The notes beneath the pieces are model-generated. The model was given only the letters and a program-made list of their open reading frames with translations. It did no database searches and was not told the origin of the DNA. The position numbers and the translations under genes were made by a program. From Gordonia soli NBRC 108243 (lineage in GTDB: Bacteria; Actinomycetota; Actinomycetes; Mycobacteriales; Mycobacteriaceae): a stretch of DNA of 64,000 nucleotides. Each line of letters starts with the position of its first letter. Positions within the stretch are counted from its first letter, which is position 1. Positions 32,480 through 41,253 of the stretch are shown here, one piece after another. Location: the NCBI RefSeq assembly GCF_000334455.1, contig NZ_BANX01000005.1, positions 186,001-250,000 on the forward strand, in the 5' to 3' direction.

Positions 32480-33925
32480 ATGGTCGAGGGACCGTCGGGC
32501 GTCGGAGTGTCCCGAGCTACCGATCCCGACGTGGTCGCCGCACGTATCGCGACGCGGCTGAATCTTCTCGAGGACCGGGACTGGGAGGCCGCCTCGGCGC
32601 GGGTTCTTCCGGCCGGTGCCAGCCGCACCACCTACGCCGTCGATCTCGCGGACCCCAACGGCGAGAAGCGGTCGGTCATCGTCCGTGCGGTGCCTGCTGC
32701 CGAGCCCGGTGCCGCGGGATTGGCAGCCGAAGCGCGAGTGTTGTCGGCCGCGATGGCCGCGGGCGTACCCGTACCCGCTGTCCTCGACGTCGCCGACAGT
32801 GCTGACGGTGCTGACGGGCACGATCGTGCCGACTTCCTCGGGTTCCCGTACGTGGTGATGGACTTCGTCGATGGGGAGTCGATACCGCGGAAGATCCTGC
32901 GCGACGACACATTCACGTCCGCCCGCGCGGCGTTCGTGACACAGGTCGGCGACATCCTCGCGCGTATCCACACCATCGACGACGACGCGGTGGGTGAGGT
33001 CCCGGTCGTCGACGACCCGGTCGACGCACTCGGCCGGTTGTTCCCCCGTGAGTACGCGGAGATGCCCGCGGGTCTGGTGCTGGCCACCGAGTGGCTACGC
33101 GCGCATCGCCCGGAGTCCGCTCACAGAACGGTGGTGCACGGTGACTTCCGGTTGGGGAACCTGCTGGTCACGGCCGACGGCGTCTCGGCCGTACTCGACT
33201 GGGAGCTGGTCCATCTCGGCGATCCGGTCGAGGATCTCGGTTGGCTCTGCGCCAAGGCCTGGCGGTTCGGTGCGGATCGAGCGGTTGCGGGGATGGGGGA
33301 TCGCGACGACCTGCTCGACGCCTACGCGCGGGCTGCCGGATGGCGGCCGAGTATCGACACGCTGCGGTGGTGGGAGTTGTACGCGACTGTCCGGTGGGGG
33401 CTGATCTGCGGTTTTCAGGCCAACCGACATATCGACGGTGCGGAATCGTCGATGGAGTTGGCCGCCGTCGGGAGACGTAGTGCCGAACAGGAATTCGACG
33501 CATTGCTCGCGCTCGGAATCGTCGACCCCGAGCACGTTCCCGATCCGCTGACCGCGCCGTCGACGGCCGACGAGCGACCCCACGGACCACCGTCGCGCGG
33601 CGATCTCCTCGCTGCGGTGCGCGGGTTCCTGACCGGCGAGTTGTCCTCGGAGGCGTTGTCGGGCTCCGCCCGATTCCACACGAGGGTCGCCGCCAACGTC
33701 ATCGACATCGTGCACAGGCAACTGCTCCTCGGCGACCGCCAAACTCGCGAGAGTGCGCTGCGATGGCGAGAACTCGGCGTCGAACCGGACGCCGACATCG
33801 TCGGTGCGTTGCGTGACGGGGCCCTCGATGCCACGGATCCGGCGGTTCGCGGTGCCGTCGCCGCTGACGTACGCGACCGCTTGGTGGTGGTCAACCCCCG
33901 ACACTTCTCGATGCCGAATCCCTGA
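32480..33925 (+). CDS. LvaA-type acyl-CoA kinase fused to LvaB-like (DUF6285) domain
   Basis: A 481-residue protein. Residues about 40-345 are an aminoglycoside-phosphotransferase-fold kinase: the catalytic loop is VVHGDFRLGNLLV at about 220 and the metal-binding Asp is in VLDWELVHLGDP. Residues about 372-475 match the DUF6285 family (LLAAVRGFLTGELSSEAL, RFHTRVAANVIDIVHRQL). In Pseudomonas the kinase LvaA needs the separate small protein LvaB, which is DUF6285, to phosphorylate 4-hydroxyacyl-CoA. Here the two appear fused. The next gene is an acyl-CoA dehydrogenase, the third part (LvaC). Mammalian ACAD10/11 combine the same kinase and dehydrogenase activities. The substrate chain length is unknown. 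Confidence 0.8.
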   Translation: MVEGPSGVGVSRATDPDVVAARIATRLNLLEDRDWEAASARVLPAGASRTTYAVDLADPNGEKRSVIVRAVPAAEPGAAGLAAEARVLSAAMAAGVPVPAVLDVADSADGADGHDRADFLGFPYVVMDFVDGESIPRKILRDDTFTSARAAFVTQVGDILARIHTIDDDAVGEVPVVDDPVDALGRLFPREYAEMPAGLVLATEWLRAHRPESAHRTVVHGDFRLGNLLVTADGVSAVLDWELVHLGDPVEDLGWLCAKAWRFGADRAVAGMGDRDDLLDAYARAAGWRPSIDTLRWWELYATVRWGLICGFQANRHIDGAESSMELAAVGRRSAEQEFDALLALGIVDPEHVPDPLTAPSTADERPHGPPSRGDLLAAVRGFLTGELSSEALSGSARFHTRVAANVIDIVHRQLLLGDRQTRESALRWRELGVEPDADIVGALRDGALDATDPAVRGAVAADVRDRLVVVNPRHFSMPNP

Positions 33926-33971
33926 CCAGACAGCACCTCCCGACCATCCATCGCTCGAGATCGAGGACTAC

Positions 33972-35273
33972 GTGGACTTCGCACTTCCGACCGAGTTGAC
34001 CGACTACCTGGCCGAACTCGACGCCTTCATCGAGGCCGAGATCGTCCCGCTGGAGCAGATCGACGACAACATCCGGTTCTTCGACCATCGCCGCGAGGAC
34101 GCCCGCACCGACTGGGAGCGCGGTGGCCTGCCGACGCGGGAGTGGGAGGAACTGCTGGGCGAGGCGAGGCGTCGGGCCGACGCCGCCGGCCACTTCCGGT
34201 ATCCGTTCCCGGCCGAGTTCGGTGGTCGGGACGGCTCCAACCTCGGGATGGCGGTCATCCGTGAGCACCTGGCGTCCAAAGGTCTCGGGTTGCACTGCGA
34301 TCTGCAGAACGAACACGCCATCGTCGGCAACAACATCGGGCTGCTGCTGATGCTGGCCTACGGCTCCGAAGAGCAGAAGTCGGAGTGGGTGGACGGGCTC
34401 GCGGACGGGACGAAGTTCTTCGCCTTCGGGATCACCGAGCCCGAGCACGGCTCCGACGCCACCCACATGGAGACCGTCGCAGTCCGTGACGGCTCGGACT
34501 GGGTGATCACGGGCGAGAAGACATGGAACACGGGAATCCATGTCGCGCATCGGGACATCGTCTTCGCCCGGACGAGTGGGGAGGCCGGCCAGGCGGAGGG
34601 GATCACCGCGTTCCTGGTCGATCCCCGGGCCGAGGGGTTCACGGTGGAGGAGTACCTGTGGACCTTCAACATGCCCACCGATCACGCCCACATCACCCTG
34701 CGCGACGTCCGGGTACCCGACTCCGCAGTGTTCGGGGCGGAGGGCGAGGGGCTGCAGGTGGTCCAGCACTTCTTCAACGAGAACCGTATCCGGCAGGCCG
34801 CGTCGAGCCTCGGGGCGGCGCAGTACTGCGTCGACCGGGCGGTCGAATTCGCCAACGAGCGAGCACCTTTCGGCAAGAAGTTGTCGACGAATCAGGCCAT
34901 CCAGTTCCCGCTCGTCGATCTGCACACACGCTGCGCGATGGTCCGGGCCCTCATCCGCGAGACGGCGTGGAAGATGGACACCTACGGTCCCTTCGCCGCA
35001 TCGCAGGAGGTGTCGATGTGCAATTACCAGGCGAACCGACTCTGCTGCGATGCCGCCGACACCGCGATGCAGGTGTTCGGCGGCCGGGGCTATTCCCGGC
35101 ACGAGCCATTCGAGCACATCTACCGACACCACCGCCGCTACCGGATCACCGAGGGTGCCGACGAGATCCAGCAGCGTCGGATCGCCGGCTATCTGTTCGG
35201 CTTCATGAAGTCGGGTGCTCCGAAGGGTGTGCGTCCCAGCGGCCCCCCGCCCGCGCCGGCCCCGCGCGCGTAG
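33972..35273 (+). CDS. Acyl-CoA dehydrogenase, LvaC/ACAD11 type
   Basis: A 433-residue FAD acyl-CoA dehydrogenase. FAFGITEPEHGSDATHMETVA (split: FGITEPEHGSD) is the central FAD-contact motif, and ITGEKTWNTG follows. RAPFGKKLSTNQAIQF and QVFGGRGYSRHEPFEH are the C-terminal signature. RITEGADEIQQRRIAGYL lies where the catalytic base and dimer tail fall. The GTG start at 33972 was chosen over upstream codons; the frame continues into the preceding gene. It lies 46 bp after the fused kinase and probably works with it: in the Lva/ACAD11 route, phosphorylated 4-hydroxyacyl-CoA is converted to the enoyl-CoA. A proline-rich tail of about 15 residues is unusual. Confidence 0.84.
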   Translation: MDFALPTELTDYLAELDAFIEAEIVPLEQIDDNIRFFDHRREDARTDWERGGLPTREWEELLGEARRRADAAGHFRYPFPAEFGGRDGSNLGMAVIREHLASKGLGLHCDLQNEHAIVGNNIGLLLMLAYGSEEQKSEWVDGLADGTKFFAFGITEPEHGSDATHMETVAVRDGSDWVITGEKTWNTGIHVAHRDIVFARTSGEAGQAEGITAFLVDPRAEGFTVEEYLWTFNMPTDHAHITLRDVRVPDSAVFGAEGEGLQVVQHFFNENRIRQAASSLGAAQYCVDRAVEFANERAPFGKKLSTNQAIQFPLVDLHTRCAMVRALIRETAWKMDTYGPFAASQEVSMCNYQANRLCCDAADTAMQVFGGRGYSRHEPFEHIYRHHRRYRITEGADEIQQRRIAGYLFGFMKSGAPKGVRPSGPPPAPAPRA

Positions 35274-35287
35274 GACGCGAACGGTAG

Positions 35288-36154
35288 TCAGAGCTGCGCG
35301 CGGTACGCATCGACGATCTCGTCCGTCGTCGTCAGCCAGGCGTCGGGCTGGGCGGCGAGGTAGGCGAGTGCCTGATCCAGGTATTTGTGCCGGAACGGCT
35401 GCCCGATCACGAAGGGATGCAGGGCGATCGGCAACACCCGACCGCTCGTCGCGGAGTCTGCGAGCAGCTGTTCGTAGCTGTCGACGACCATCTGCAGGAA
35501 GTCCGGCCCGGTGAGGCCCTTGCAGAAGAGCAGGAGGTCGTTGAGTTCCACCGAGTACGGCACGCTGAACATGTCGGGAACCGTCAGTGGGAACGGCTGG
35601 TCATCGTGCGTCCAGTCGAGAACGTAGGAGTAGCCGAGCTCGGCGAGCAACTCCGGCGTGCGATGTGTCTCGGTCAGGCCGGGTCCCATCCATCCGCGGG
35701 GTGATCGCCCGGTGGCGGTTCGGATGGTCTCGGTGATCTCGGCGAGCACCCGACGCTCCTCGTCGATCGACAGGCCGGTGTGGAGCTCGGAGTTGGTGCG
35801 CCCGTGTGCGAGCCACGTCCAGTCGCGGTCGACGCCGGCCGCGATGATCTGCGGGTAGGCGTCGACGACGGAGGAGTTGAGCAGGACGCTCGGCCGGACG
35901 CCATGCCGGTCGAGGCTCTCGATGGTGCGCCAGATCCCGACCCGCGAGCCGTAGTCGCGCCACCCGTGGTTCAGCGCGTCGGGTGTCAGCTCTGCGGTGC
36001 CGGGCCAGATGCTCGTCGACGGCCGGTCGAAGACGAAGTGCTCCACGTTCAGGCCGATGTGGACGGCGACCTTCTTGCCGTCGGGCCAGACGATCGGATC
36101 GCGGTCGACGATGGGGCTGTAGTCGTAGGGCGGTGCAGGTGTCTGGTTCGTCAT
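35288..36154 (-). CDS. Polysaccharide deacetylase family protein (PuuE-like)
   Basis: A 288-residue NodB-fold protein of the PuuE/allantoinase-like type: VWPDGKKVAVHIGLNVEHFVFD (metal site start), RVGIWRTIESLDRHGVRPSVLLNSSV, and the C-terminal IALHPFVIGQPFRHKYLDQAL. The first Asp of the metal triad is Asn or Glu in this region (NVEHF), typical for the PuuE-like branch that works on ureido-type C-N bonds and not on chitin. The start ATG is preceded by no Shine-Dalgarno; the predicted transcript starts one base upstream, so it looks leaderless. It is divergent from a MerR regulator and its promoter carries a MerR-type palindrome. Confidence 0.82.
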   Translation of the reverse strand: MTNQTPAPPYDYSPIVDRDPIVWPDGKKVAVHIGLNVEHFVFDRPSTSIWPGTAELTPDALNHGWRDYGSRVGIWRTIESLDRHGVRPSVLLNSSVVDAYPQIIAAGVDRDWTWLAHGRTNSELHTGLSIDEERRVLAEITETIRTATGRSPRGWMGPGLTETHRTPELLAELGYSYVLDWTHDDQPFPLTVPDMFSVPYSVELNDLLLFCKGLTGPDFLQMVVDSYEQLLADSATSGRVLPIALHPFVIGQPFRHKYLDQALAYLAAQPDAWLTTTDEIVDAYRAQL

Positions 36155-36161
36155 GGCGCAG

Positions 36162-36193
36162 ACCGTAGGACCTGACACGGGTGTCAGGGTCAA
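36162..36193 (-). promoter_or_regulatory. MerR-type promoter with palindrome for the deacetylase gene
   Basis: On the minus strand a TTGACC -35 box (36193-36188) and a TACGGT -10 box (36167-36162) are 20 bp apart. The spacer carries the perfect inverted repeat CCTGACAC-GG-GTGTCAGG at 36171-36188. Long spacers with a central palindrome are typical of MerR-activated promoters. The predicted start site is at about 36155, next to the ATG. Confidence 0.75.
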
Positions 36194-36250
36194 GTGCGAT
36201 CCCGACGCCAGGCCCGGGCGCGAGGGGCGTGGACTGCGTATAACGGGAGC

Positions 36251-36610
36251 ATGCGTATCGGTGAGCTGGCACGACGGACGGGCGTGAGTGAGCGGTCACT
36301 GCGCTATTACGAGCAGCGCGGTCTGTTGGCGGCCGACCGGACGCCCGGTGGACAGCGGGAGTACACCGAGGCCGCGGTGGACCGCGTCATCCACATCCAG
36401 GAGCTCTACGCCGCAGGCCTCGGCAGTCGGGCCATCTCGTCGCTGCTGCCGTGCATGCGCGACTCCGACGGCGGTCCCTCGGATTCTGCGACGCCCAGGT
36501 TGATCGAGAGTCTCGCCGCCGAACGGGCCCGCATCGACGACACGATCCGCGACCTGCGGAACTCGCGGGCCGTACTCGACGACGTCATCGACGCCGCCTC
36601 CCAGGGCTGA
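36251..36610 (+). CDS. MerR family transcriptional regulator
   Basis: A 119-residue MerR regulator. The N-terminal winged helix is MRIGELARRTGVSERSLRYYEQRGLL, followed by REYTEAAVDRVIHIQEL and a coiled-coil helix ending LRNSRAVLDDVIDA. One Cys in LLPCMRDSD is the only possible metal/redox residue, so the signal is more likely an organic ligand. The ATG has a GGGAG upstream. It is divergent from the deacetylase gene, whose promoter has the expected palindrome. Confidence 0.88.
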   Translation: MRIGELARRTGVSERSLRYYEQRGLLAADRTPGGQREYTEAAVDRVIHIQELYAAGLGSRAISSLLPCMRDSDGGPSDSATPRLIESLAAERARIDDTIRDLRNSRAVLDDVIDAASQG

Positions 36611-36637
36611 GCCCGACGACCCGCTCGCGTGCCTCCG

Positions 36638-37492
36638 TCAGAGCGCACGCAGGTGACGAGGGCGAGTGCGGGACAGTTCGTCGAGGGCGGTCTGCGATCG
36701 ATCGTCGGCGGCCCGGTAGACGATCAACCGGAGGTCGGGGTCGTCGAGCGGGTTGAGCACGTCGAAGGACACGGTCACCGGACCGACGACGGGATGCAGC
36801 ATCGGTTTGTCACCCCGGGCGCGTACCGAGACCTCACGGGACCGCCAGTAGCCGGCGAATTCGACACTGCCGCTCTCGAGTTCGTCGATGAGTCGTGCGA
36901 GTTCCCGATCGTCGGCGTGGTCGGCCCAGGCTGCCCGGAGGTCGAGGACCGCGCCCCGGACCACCTCGTCGCGATCTTGGTAGAAGTCACGGAAGCGATC
37001 GTCGAGGAAGCATCGGCGGAGCACGTTGAGACGTCCGTCGGACTGCTCGTCGAGATCGAGCAACAGCGCCGACATGATCCCGTTCCAGGCCAGGATGTCG
37101 AGCCGGTGGTTCACGATCATCGCGGGCAGGGGATCGAGATCGGTGACGAGTCGGGCTAGCCCCTCCGGGACAGACGGTCGAGTGGTCGCGGCTGGGACGC
37201 GGTGCCCGGCGAGGGTGAACAGGTAGGTGCGTTGATCGTCGTCGAGCCGTAGAGCCGCGGCCAGCGCCTCTGTCACCTGCACCGACGGCCTGACATCGCG
37301 TGCCTGCTCGAGTCTCGTCAGATAGTCGACGCTGACGCCCGCGAGCGTCGCGACCTCCTCGCGACGCAGTCCTGGCGTGCGTGACGGACCGACCCGCTCG
37401 GGCAGGCCGACCTGCGCCGGACGCAACGCCTCACGTCGCCCGCGCAGCAGCGCAGCCAACTCCTGACGCGCGATCGGGGACAGGGTGCTCAC
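36638..37492 (-). CDS. XRE family regulator with MmyB-like ligand domain
   Basis: A 284-residue regulator. The N-terminal helix-turn-helix includes RTPGLRREEVATLAGVSVDYLTRLEQARDVRPS (borders RTPGLRREEV and RLEQARD), the hallmark start of this family. Residues from about 105 are an MmyB-like PAS ligand domain with IVNHRLDILAWN and VYRAADDRSQTALDEL. These regulators typically sit next to, and divergently from, an SDR or aldo/keto reductase; here it faces the aldo/keto reductase at 37644. The GTG start is at 37492. Confidence 0.87.
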   Translation of the reverse strand: MSTLSPIARQELAALLRGRREALRPAQVGLPERVGPSRTPGLRREEVATLAGVSVDYLTRLEQARDVRPSVQVTEALAAALRLDDDQRTYLFTLAGHRVPAATTRPSVPEGLARLVTDLDPLPAMIVNHRLDILAWNGIMSALLLDLDEQSDGRLNVLRRCFLDDRFRDFYQDRDEVVRGAVLDLRAAWADHADDRELARLIDELESGSVEFAGYWRSREVSVRARGDKPMLHPVVGPVTVSFDVLNPLDDPDLRLIVYRAADDRSQTALDELSRTRPRHLRAL

Positions 37493-37643
37493 CTGGACAG
37501 GCTAACGAGGATCCGGCGGATCAGCCTGGTACGGCGATTCCCAGGACGATCTCGGCCTACCAGTGCGCGGTGGACACGGGCACCGTCGGTCATGGCCGAT
37601 GGACATCGTCGGCGACCCACCACCGATTGCGAGGAGTGCGAAG

Positions 37644-38717
37644 ATGGCCAGCTTGACCGACTACCGACTGTTGGGACGCTCGGGCCTGCGGGTGTCGCCG
37701 CTGTCGTTGGGGGCCATGACATTCGGGGATGTCTGGGGATGGGGTGCCGACAAGCAGACCTCCCGCCGGATCTTCGACGCCTACCTCGATGCGGGTGGTA
37801 ACACCGTCGACACCGCGAATGCGTACACCGACGGTCAGTCCGAGCAGTACCTCGGTGAGTTCGTCCAGGGGCGACGGGAATCCGTCGTGATCGCGACCAA
37901 GTACACGGGTAGTCGCGATCCGTCGAACCCCAACGCCGGCGGGAACGGACGCAAGAGCCTCGTGGCGTCGGTCGAGGCCAGCCTGCGCAACCTCGGCACC
38001 GACTACATCGACCTGCTGTACGTCCATGCCTGGGACGGGCTGACGCCCGGGGAGGAGATCATCGCGGCGCTCACCGACCTCGTGCGCAGCGGCAAGGTCC
38101 TCTACGTCGGGATCTCAGATGCGCCGGCATGGCAGGTCGCGCGACTGCAGACGATCTCGGAGCTGCGCGGATGGGCGCCGTTGGTGGCCCTGCAGGTGGA
38201 GTACAGCCTGATCGAACGGACCGTCGAGCGTGACCTCATCCCGATGGCCGCCGAACTCGGGCTCGGCGTCGTGCCGTGGTCGCCGCTCGGCGGCGGGGTG
38301 CTGACCGGCAAGTACACCGCAGCCGACCTGGAGGTGGCCGCGACCGCTGCTCTCGGTGGGACGCGGCGCGAGCATGCCGCGGCATCGGGCTCGCTGAACG
38401 AACGCGGACTCGCGATCGCCGACTCCGTCGGGAAGATCGCTGCCGAACTGGGCGTCCGTCCGGCGCAGGTGGCTCTCGCCTGGACGCTGCAGAACCCGGC
38501 GGTGGTGAGCCCGTTGATCGGTGCGCGGACGCCAGAGCAGTTGAGCGAGAACCTGGCGGCGCTGACCGTGGAGTTCGACGACGACCACCTTCGTCGGCTC
38601 GATGAGATCAGCGCGATCGCAGCGGGATTCCCGCATGACTTCTTGTCCAAGCCGATGCCCCGCGGATTCATCCACGGCACCACCGTCACCCGCCCGCGTC
38701 CGACGATCCGATGGTGA
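37644..38717 (+). CDS. Aldo/keto reductase
   Basis: A 357-residue AKR of the YajO/general aldo-keto group: LGRSGLRVSPLSLGAMTFG at the start, DTANAYTDGQSEQYLGEF with the catalytic Tyr (about 53-70), TKYTGSR, and C-terminal NADPH motif WTLQNPAVVSPLIGARTPEQLSENL. The ATG follows GAGGAG. It is divergent from the XRE/MmyB-like regulator, its probable controller. The 151-bp gap has no clear palindrome. The carbonyl substrate is not predictable. Confidence 0.87.
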   Translation: MASLTDYRLLGRSGLRVSPLSLGAMTFGDVWGWGADKQTSRRIFDAYLDAGGNTVDTANAYTDGQSEQYLGEFVQGRRESVVIATKYTGSRDPSNPNAGGNGRKSLVASVEASLRNLGTDYIDLLYVHAWDGLTPGEEIIAALTDLVRSGKVLYVGISDAPAWQVARLQTISELRGWAPLVALQVEYSLIERTVERDLIPMAAELGLGVVPWSPLGGGVLTGKYTAADLEVAATAALGGTRREHAAASGSLNERGLAIADSVGKIAAELGVRPAQVALAWTLQNPAVVSPLIGARTPEQLSENLAALTVEFDDDHLRRLDEISAIAAGFPHDFLSKPMPRGFIHGTTVTRPRPTIRW

Positions 38718-38782
38718 CCTGACCGCCACCCATCTGCCACGTGAGCGTCTAACCCTGGCCGACCGCGCCGCCGACGCCGACA

Positions 38783-39805
38783 ATGGTGGGCATGTCCGCC
38801 GACGTCCCGACGCAACTGCCGGTCATCGATCTCGCGGTCGCGGAGACCGACCCGGTGGGATTCCGCGAGCAACTCTTGGCGGCGACGCACGAGATCGGCT
38901 TCTTCTACCTGGTCGGCCACGGCATCCCCGCCGATCGGATCGCCGAACAGGTGGCGCTGGTCCGTCGGTTCTTCGCGCTCCCGGCCGAGGCAAAGGACGA
39001 GATCAGTCAGCTGAAGAGCCCACAGTTCCGGGGCTATTCGCGGCTCGGTGGCGAGCTCACCAACGGCCGGGTGGACTGGCGCGAGCAGATCGACATCGGC
39101 CCGGAACGCCCGATCATCGAGGGTGCGGAAGGCTACTGGCGTCTGCAGGGCCCGAACCTGTGGCCGTCGGCGCTCCCCGAACTGCGCCCCGCCTTCGAGG
39201 AGTGGAACTCGACGTTGTCGCAGGTCGGGGTGCGGCTGTTGCGTCACTGGGCCATCGCGCTGGGCGCTGACGAGCACGTCTTCGACGAGGCGTTCGCGGA
39301 TCGTCCGGCCACGCTGACCAAGGTCGTCCGCTACCCGGGCAGCGACGAGACGACCCAGGGCGTCGGCGCGCACAAGGACTCGGGCGTGCTCACCCTCCTG
39401 CTCGTCGAGCCGGGCAGCGAAGGGCTGCAGGTCGAGGTCGCTCCCGGGGAGTGGCTCGACGCCCCACCGCTCGACGGAGCGTTCATCGTCAACATCGGCG
39501 AGTTGCTCGAGGTGGCCACCGGGGGATACCTCCGTGCCACCCGGCATCGGGTCCTGGCACCTCGCCCCGGCACCGACCGGGTGTCGGTGCCCTACTTCCT
39601 CAACCCGTCGTTGGATGCGCACATCCCGATCCTCACGCTGCCGCCGGAGCTCGCCGAGCGGTCCCGCGGCGTCGAGGCCGATCCCGACAACCCGATCTTC
39701 ACCACCTACGGCGAGAACGCCTGGAAGTCGCGGACCCGCGCACACCCCGACGTCGCGGAACTCCATCACGGCATCGTGCCGGCCGGACCGGCGTCGGCGT
39801 ACTGA
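38783..39805 (+). CDS. 2-oxoglutarate/Fe(II) oxygenase, isopenicillin N synthase family
   Basis: A 340-residue non-haem iron oxygenase. The N-terminal DIOX_N region is LPVIDLAVAETDPVGFREQL. The metal-binding residues are His and Asp in VGAHKDSGVLTLL (about 193-205) and the distal His in ATRHRVLAP (about 254). RVSVPYFLNP carries the R-x-S motif for 2-oxoglutarate. The family includes desaturases, hydroxylases and ring-forming enzymes; the substrate is unknown. The start ATG at 38783 or 38792 are both possible. It lies 65 bp after the AKR gene. Confidence 0.85.
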   Translation: MVGMSADVPTQLPVIDLAVAETDPVGFREQLLAATHEIGFFYLVGHGIPADRIAEQVALVRRFFALPAEAKDEISQLKSPQFRGYSRLGGELTNGRVDWREQIDIGPERPIIEGAEGYWRLQGPNLWPSALPELRPAFEEWNSTLSQVGVRLLRHWAIALGADEHVFDEAFADRPATLTKVVRYPGSDETTQGVGAHKDSGVLTLLLVEPGSEGLQVEVAPGEWLDAPPLDGAFIVNIGELLEVATGGYLRATRHRVLAPRPGTDRVSVPYFLNPSLDAHIPILTLPPELAERSRGVEADPDNPIFTTYGENAWKSRTRAHPDVAELHHGIVPAGPASAY

Positions 39806-39982
39806 CCGCGATGCAGGCGCGGGCATCCGCGATACGCGGACCCGGCCCGCTTGCAGCCAGCGTGATCGGAAACCTTTGTGGAGCGAGTCGATCGCAGCAG
39901 ACTGACGACGAACCCTGTTCGTTCCCAGCATGATTGGACGGGACGAACGGGTGCACCCTGTCGCTCGTCGAGGAGATCTGTG

Positions 39983-41218
39983 ATGACCGCATTGTCCGCG
40001 CCCGTCGGCGTACCCCTGATCACGTCGGCGGCAGACGCCCTCCGCGTCGCCGACGAGGTGGCGGCCGAGATCCGGCGGACGTCGGTGGAGCGGGAGCTCA
40101 CCGGCACACTGCCGATCGAGGAATTGCAGCTGGTGTCCCGGTCCGGGCTGCTCGGGATCGGTGTCCCGGCCGTCGTCGGTGGGCCCGACCTCGCACGCAG
40201 CGTCATCGTGGAGGTGATCCGTCGACTGGCTCGCGCCGACTCCGCAGTCGCGCAATTGTTGTTGGCGCACTTCGTCTTGAGCGAAGGCATCTCCGGTCTC
40301 GGTGACGCTGAACCCGCCGCGACGATCTACCGCGACATCCTCGCCGGCGCGCAGCTGGGCAACGCGACCGTCGAACGCGGCACCAAGCGCTCGGTCGACC
40401 GGACCACCACCGTCCGTGCGACGGACTCCGGGTGGGTGCTCGACGGGACGAAGTACTATGCGACCGGCACCCTCGGCGCGTCCTGGATCGCGGTCGCGGC
40501 GACTGTCGCCGACTCCGATCCGGTCAGTACCGCAACAGTTTTCGTGCGACCTACCGACCCGGGCGTGACCTTGCAACTGGACAAGTGGTCGTCCTTCGGG
40601 CAGCGCGGTACCGCCAGCGGGCAGGTCGTCTTCGCCGAGGTCCCGGTCGAGGATGTGTACGTGCTCGACGAAGGACCGGCGGTCGACCCGGCGACCGCCG
40701 ACCCGGCGATACTCGGTGCATACGATCAGGCCATCCACGCCGCCGTGGACATCGGCATCGCACGAGCCGCCCTGGAGGACGGCGCCGAGTTCATCCGCAC
40801 GCGGAGTCGCCCGTGGTTCGAGGCGGGTGTCGAAAGTGCCGATCAGGAACCGCATGTGGTGCGGCGGATCGGTGAGCTGACCGCGCGCCTGTACGCGTTG
40901 GAAGCCCTCCTTGCCCGCGGTACCGATCTGATCGACGTCGCGCGTGCCGAAGACGAGTTGACCCGCGACAGTGCGGCCGCTGCGTCCCTGCAAGTCGCCG
41001 CCGCGAAGTCGCTCGCACAGGAGCTCGCGGTCGAGATCGCCTCCGGCATCTTCGAACTCACCGGCGCATCGGCAACCGACACACAGTTCGCGCTCGATCG
41101 GCACTGGCGCAACGTCCGCGTCCACTCGCTCCACGATCCGGCGCGCTGGAAGTACGTCCACCTCGGCAACCACACGCTGCACGGCACCCGACCACCGCGC
41201 CTGGGCGTCCTGCTCTGA
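39983..41218 (+). CDS. SfnB/DszC-like flavin monooxygenase (acyl-CoA dehydrogenase fold)
   Basis: A 411-residue protein with an acyl-CoA dehydrogenase fold but the SfnB/DszC-type sequence: RSGLLGIGVPAVVGGPDLARSVI, TKYYATGTLGASWIAVAAT and the C-terminal DRHWRNVRVHSLHDPARWKYVHLG with His and Arg for flavin chemistry. Related enzymes are FMNH2-dependent monooxygenases for sulfones, dibenzothiophene or other sulfur compounds, needing a flavin reductase from elsewhere. The start is an ATG with GAGGAG about 10 bp upstream. It is followed by a methionine synthase-like gene, which suggests sulfur or methyl metabolism. Substrate not proven. Confidence 0.83.
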   Translation: MTALSAPVGVPLITSAADALRVADEVAAEIRRTSVERELTGTLPIEELQLVSRSGLLGIGVPAVVGGPDLARSVIVEVIRRLARADSAVAQLLLAHFVLSEGISGLGDAEPAATIYRDILAGAQLGNATVERGTKRSVDRTTTVRATDSGWVLDGTKYYATGTLGASWIAVAATVADSDPVSTATVFVRPTDPGVTLQLDKWSSFGQRGTASGQVVFAEVPVEDVYVLDEGPAVDPATADPAILGAYDQAIHAAVDIGIARAALEDGAEFIRTRSRPWFEAGVESADQEPHVVRRIGELTARLYALEALLARGTDLIDVARAEDELTRDSAAAASLQVAAAKSLAQELAVEIASGIFELTGASATDTQFALDRHWRNVRVHSLHDPARWKYVHLGNHTLHGTRPPRLGVLL

Positions 41219-41253
41219 GTTGCGTCACCCACAGTGAACCGAGGAGAACAGCG

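Noticed and set aside
38102..41182. A 1026-codon open frame on the minus strand
   Set aside because: It lies antisense to three well-supported genes and reads as Arg/Asp/Gly/Val-rich low-complexity sequence without motifs. This is a typical shadow frame in GC-rich DNA.
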